DNA from: Bacteroidales bacterium
GTDB taxonomy: Bacteria > Bacteroidota > Bacteroidia > Bacteroidales > UBA932
NCBI GenBank assembly: GCA_004552965.1
Contig: SFMU01000074.1
Span: 1-6,217 of the forward strand
DNA: 6,217 bases
Direction: 5' to 3'
In this document: one piece after another, positions 5,096-6,217 of the stretch
Layout of the letters: each line of letters starts with the position of its first letter
Numbering within the stretch: position 1 is the first letter of the stretch
Notes under the pieces: model-generated
The model's input: the letters and a program-made list of their open reading frames with translations, nothing else
Databases searched by the model: none
What the model was told of the DNA's origin: nothing
Program-made: the position numbers and the translations under genes

Positions 5096-5527
5096 TTACT
5101 GAATCTCAATCTGCTTTACGGCAGGCTGCTTCTCAGCGACCTTCATTTTCGGTATTTCGATGGTAAGGATACCGTCGTTGACCGAGGCTTTGATTTCGTC
5201 CTTGTTCACATCCTCAGGAAGAACGAGGCTCTGTTCGAACTTGTGGTATGAGAACTCCCTGCGAAGATACTTCTTCTTTTTGTCCTCATCCTTCGATTCG
5301 TTCTTCTTCTCCATGGTCAGTACCAGATAGTTGTCATCCGTGACGTTGACCTTGAAGTCCTCCTTGTTCATTCCAGGTGCTGCGACCTCGACCTTATAGT
5401 CTTTGTCGTCTTCGATAACATTGATGGCCGGAGCTGTCGAGTTTGTACGGGTCATCCAATCATTGGCGAAGAAATCGTTGAAGATTTCGGGCAGCCAATT
5501 CTGTTCGTAACGTCTCATAGGTGTCAT
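5096..5527 (-). CDS. Small heat-shock protein, Hsp20/alpha-crystallin family
   Basis: The 143-residue product is a typical bacterial small heat-shock protein, an ATP-independent cytosolic holdase that binds unfolding proteins. A short N-terminal arm (MRRYEQNWLPEIFNDFF, 4-20) precedes the alpha-crystallin domain (about 33-127): PAINVIEDDKDYKVEVAAPG (33-52), a Lys/Glu/Asp-rich loop (73-86), YLRREFSYHKFEQSLVLP (87-104) and the conserved NDGILTIEIPK (117-127). The C-terminal IxI motif that links dimers into oligomers is IEI (140-142). AGGAG at 5536-5540 (- strand) lies 8 bases before the ATG and fixes the start. No CIRCE element or clear TAnnTTTG promoter is visible upstream. An 8-base palindrome GTTCGAAC (5576-5583) and an A/T-rich stretch (5541-5562) are the only candidates for control. 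It is monocistronic, with its own terminator. Confidence 0.95.
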   Translation of the reverse strand: MTPMRRYEQNWLPEIFNDFFANDWMTRTNSTAPAINVIEDDKDYKVEVAAPGMNKEDFKVNVTDDNYLVLTMEKKNESKDEDKKKKYLRREFSYHKFEQSLVLPEDVNKDEIKASVNDGILTIEIPKMKVAEKQPAVKQIEIQ

Positions 5528-5687
5528 GGTAAAGTCTCCTATATTAAGTTGTTAAACATTTCTACCTGCCCCGTTGTTCGAACGATCATTCATAACCGGA
5601 TGGTCGCTCTCGCTCTCGCGGGAACGCTTATGAATATGTCAAATCAGATGCCATTCCCGAATATGCCGCCTTCTGCATGAATATGCT

Positions 5688-5740
5688 GACAAAATGACCA
5701 TCCTGATGGACAAAATGACTCTCCTGATGGACAAAATGAC
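5688..5740. repeat. 21-bp tandem repeat, 2.5 copies
   Basis: GACAAAATGAC starts at 5688, 5709 and 5730, exactly 21 bases apart, with TCCTGATG between copies. It lies in the intergenic region upstream of hsp20. Nothing suggests it is translated: the frame that reads it runs on into the repeats described below. Confidence 0.85.
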
Positions 5741-5818
5741 CCTTTTGCCGGGCGGATGAACCCCTCCTGATGGGCGGGATGGCTTGGGCTGATGACCCGG
5801 ATGACCCTTTTGCCGGGC
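5736..5818. repeat. 18-bp direct repeats 65 bases apart
   Basis: ATGACCCTTTTGCCGGGC occurs exactly at 5736-5753 and 5801-5818. The intervening bases contain related pieces (CTCCTGATGGGCGGGATGG and GATGACCCGG). The core CCCTTTTGCC also appears at 4988-4997 upstream of the arginase-like gene, so it seems to be a dispersed intergenic sequence. Confidence 0.8.
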
Positions 5819-5825
5819 AGAAGCC

Positions 5826-6217
5826 CCCTTCGCCACGCGGGGATGGCACTGAGATGGTTGTGGGTGGGGGCTCCGTGCCGAAGACCCGATAGATAACCCC
5901 TTCGCCACGCGGCCCTGCCTCAGAACCACCTGTAGCCTGGGGTGCCGTGCCAAACCCAGTCGTGAACCCGACCTTAATCCCTGCAACGCTACCGATTCCC
6001 TACCCTTCGCCACGCCGGGATGGCTCTGAGGCATCTGTGGGCAGGGTGGCTGTGCCAAAGTGCCGATAGATGTCCCCTTCGTCACGCGGCCCTGCCTCAG
6101 AACCACCTGTAGCCTGGGGTGCCGTGCCAAACCCGGTCGTGAACCCGACCTTAATCCCTGCAACGGTACCGATTCCCTTCCCTTCGGCACGCGACCCTGC
6201 CCCAGAAGTGCTTCAGT
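5826..6217. repeat. 177-bp higher-order tandem repeat built from two related monomers
   Basis: Two full units (5826-6002, 6003-6179) and part of a third (6180-6217, cut by the window edge) each begin CCCTTCG-x-CACGC. Within a unit, a 72-bp monomer (5826-5897, 6003-6074) precedes a 105-bp monomer (5898-6002, 6075-6179) that starts with the same box. The 105-bp copies differ at only 4 positions, whereas the 57-bp cores of the 72-bp copies match at about 41 of 57. The third unit resumes with the 105-bp type. A single-copy relative of the 72-bp core sits at 1823-1879. No gene is credible in 5528-6217: the long - strand frame through these repeats is kept open only because 177 and 21 are multiples of three, and the four differences between 105-bp copies show no bias to synonymous change. 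Confidence 0.85.

Noticed and set aside
5639..6190. Long - strand open frame (183 codons) through the right-end repeats
   Set aside because: It is built of 59- and 7-residue repeats only because the DNA periods are multiples of three; composition is Arg/Pro/Ser-rich low complexity, differences between copies are not synonymous, and no ribosome binding site or domain is visible.
5688..6217. Possible CRISPR array
   Set aside because: Repeat lengths (21, 18, 72, 105 bp) and the related, non-unique sequence between them do not fit direct repeats with unique 30-40 base spacers, and no cas gene is present.

Overview
The window looks like chromosomal DNA of a member of the Bacteroidota, most likely a Bacteroidales gut-type organism. 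Two things support this: an exact Bacteroidota-type promoter (TTTG, 19 bases, TATCTTTG) ahead of the central operon, and the FN3/jelly-roll/NUC1 architecture of the secreted protein remnants, which is familiar from that phylum. No genus can be assigned from sequence alone.

Left part (1-1966): the 3' end of a large secreted modular protein (FN3-like module plus a jelly-roll 'choice-of-anchor' module, stop at 992-994) is followed in the same reading frame by remnants of a DNA/RNA non-specific endonuclease. The nuclease is broken by two in-frame stops, a spacer closed in all forward frames, a frame change and a 3' truncation just after its SRGH active-site motif. A perfect 22-bp inverted repeat with a GCAA loop lies over the first internal stop. 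A 57-bp copy of a repeat that recurs at the right end of the window sits at the truncation point.

Centre (1916-4109, + strand): one promoter drives a compact three-gene operon. It encodes a flavodoxin-fold NAD(P)H oxidoreductase, an AlkZ-like winged-helix DNA glycosylase-family protein with a QxQ motif, and a YgbA-type ('nitrous oxide-stimulated promoter' family) cysteine-rich protein carrying an unusual His/Gly/Cys insertion. Together they suggest a response to electrophile, nitrosative or alkylation stress; this is an inference from family membership.

Right part (4073-5527, - strand): an arginase-superfamily gene converges on the operon. Their 3' ends lie in a 51-bp tandem duplication in which each copy retains the last codons of both genes. 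Upstream of the arginase-like gene are three ~42-bp degenerate repeats, then a strong terminator and a small heat-shock protein (Hsp20) gene.

Right end (5528-6217): no credible gene is present. This is repetitive DNA: a 21-bp tandem repeat, an 18-bp direct repeat, and a 177-bp higher-order repeat made of two related monomers. The octamer CATATTCA (either strand) occurs eight times in the window, far more than chance predicts.
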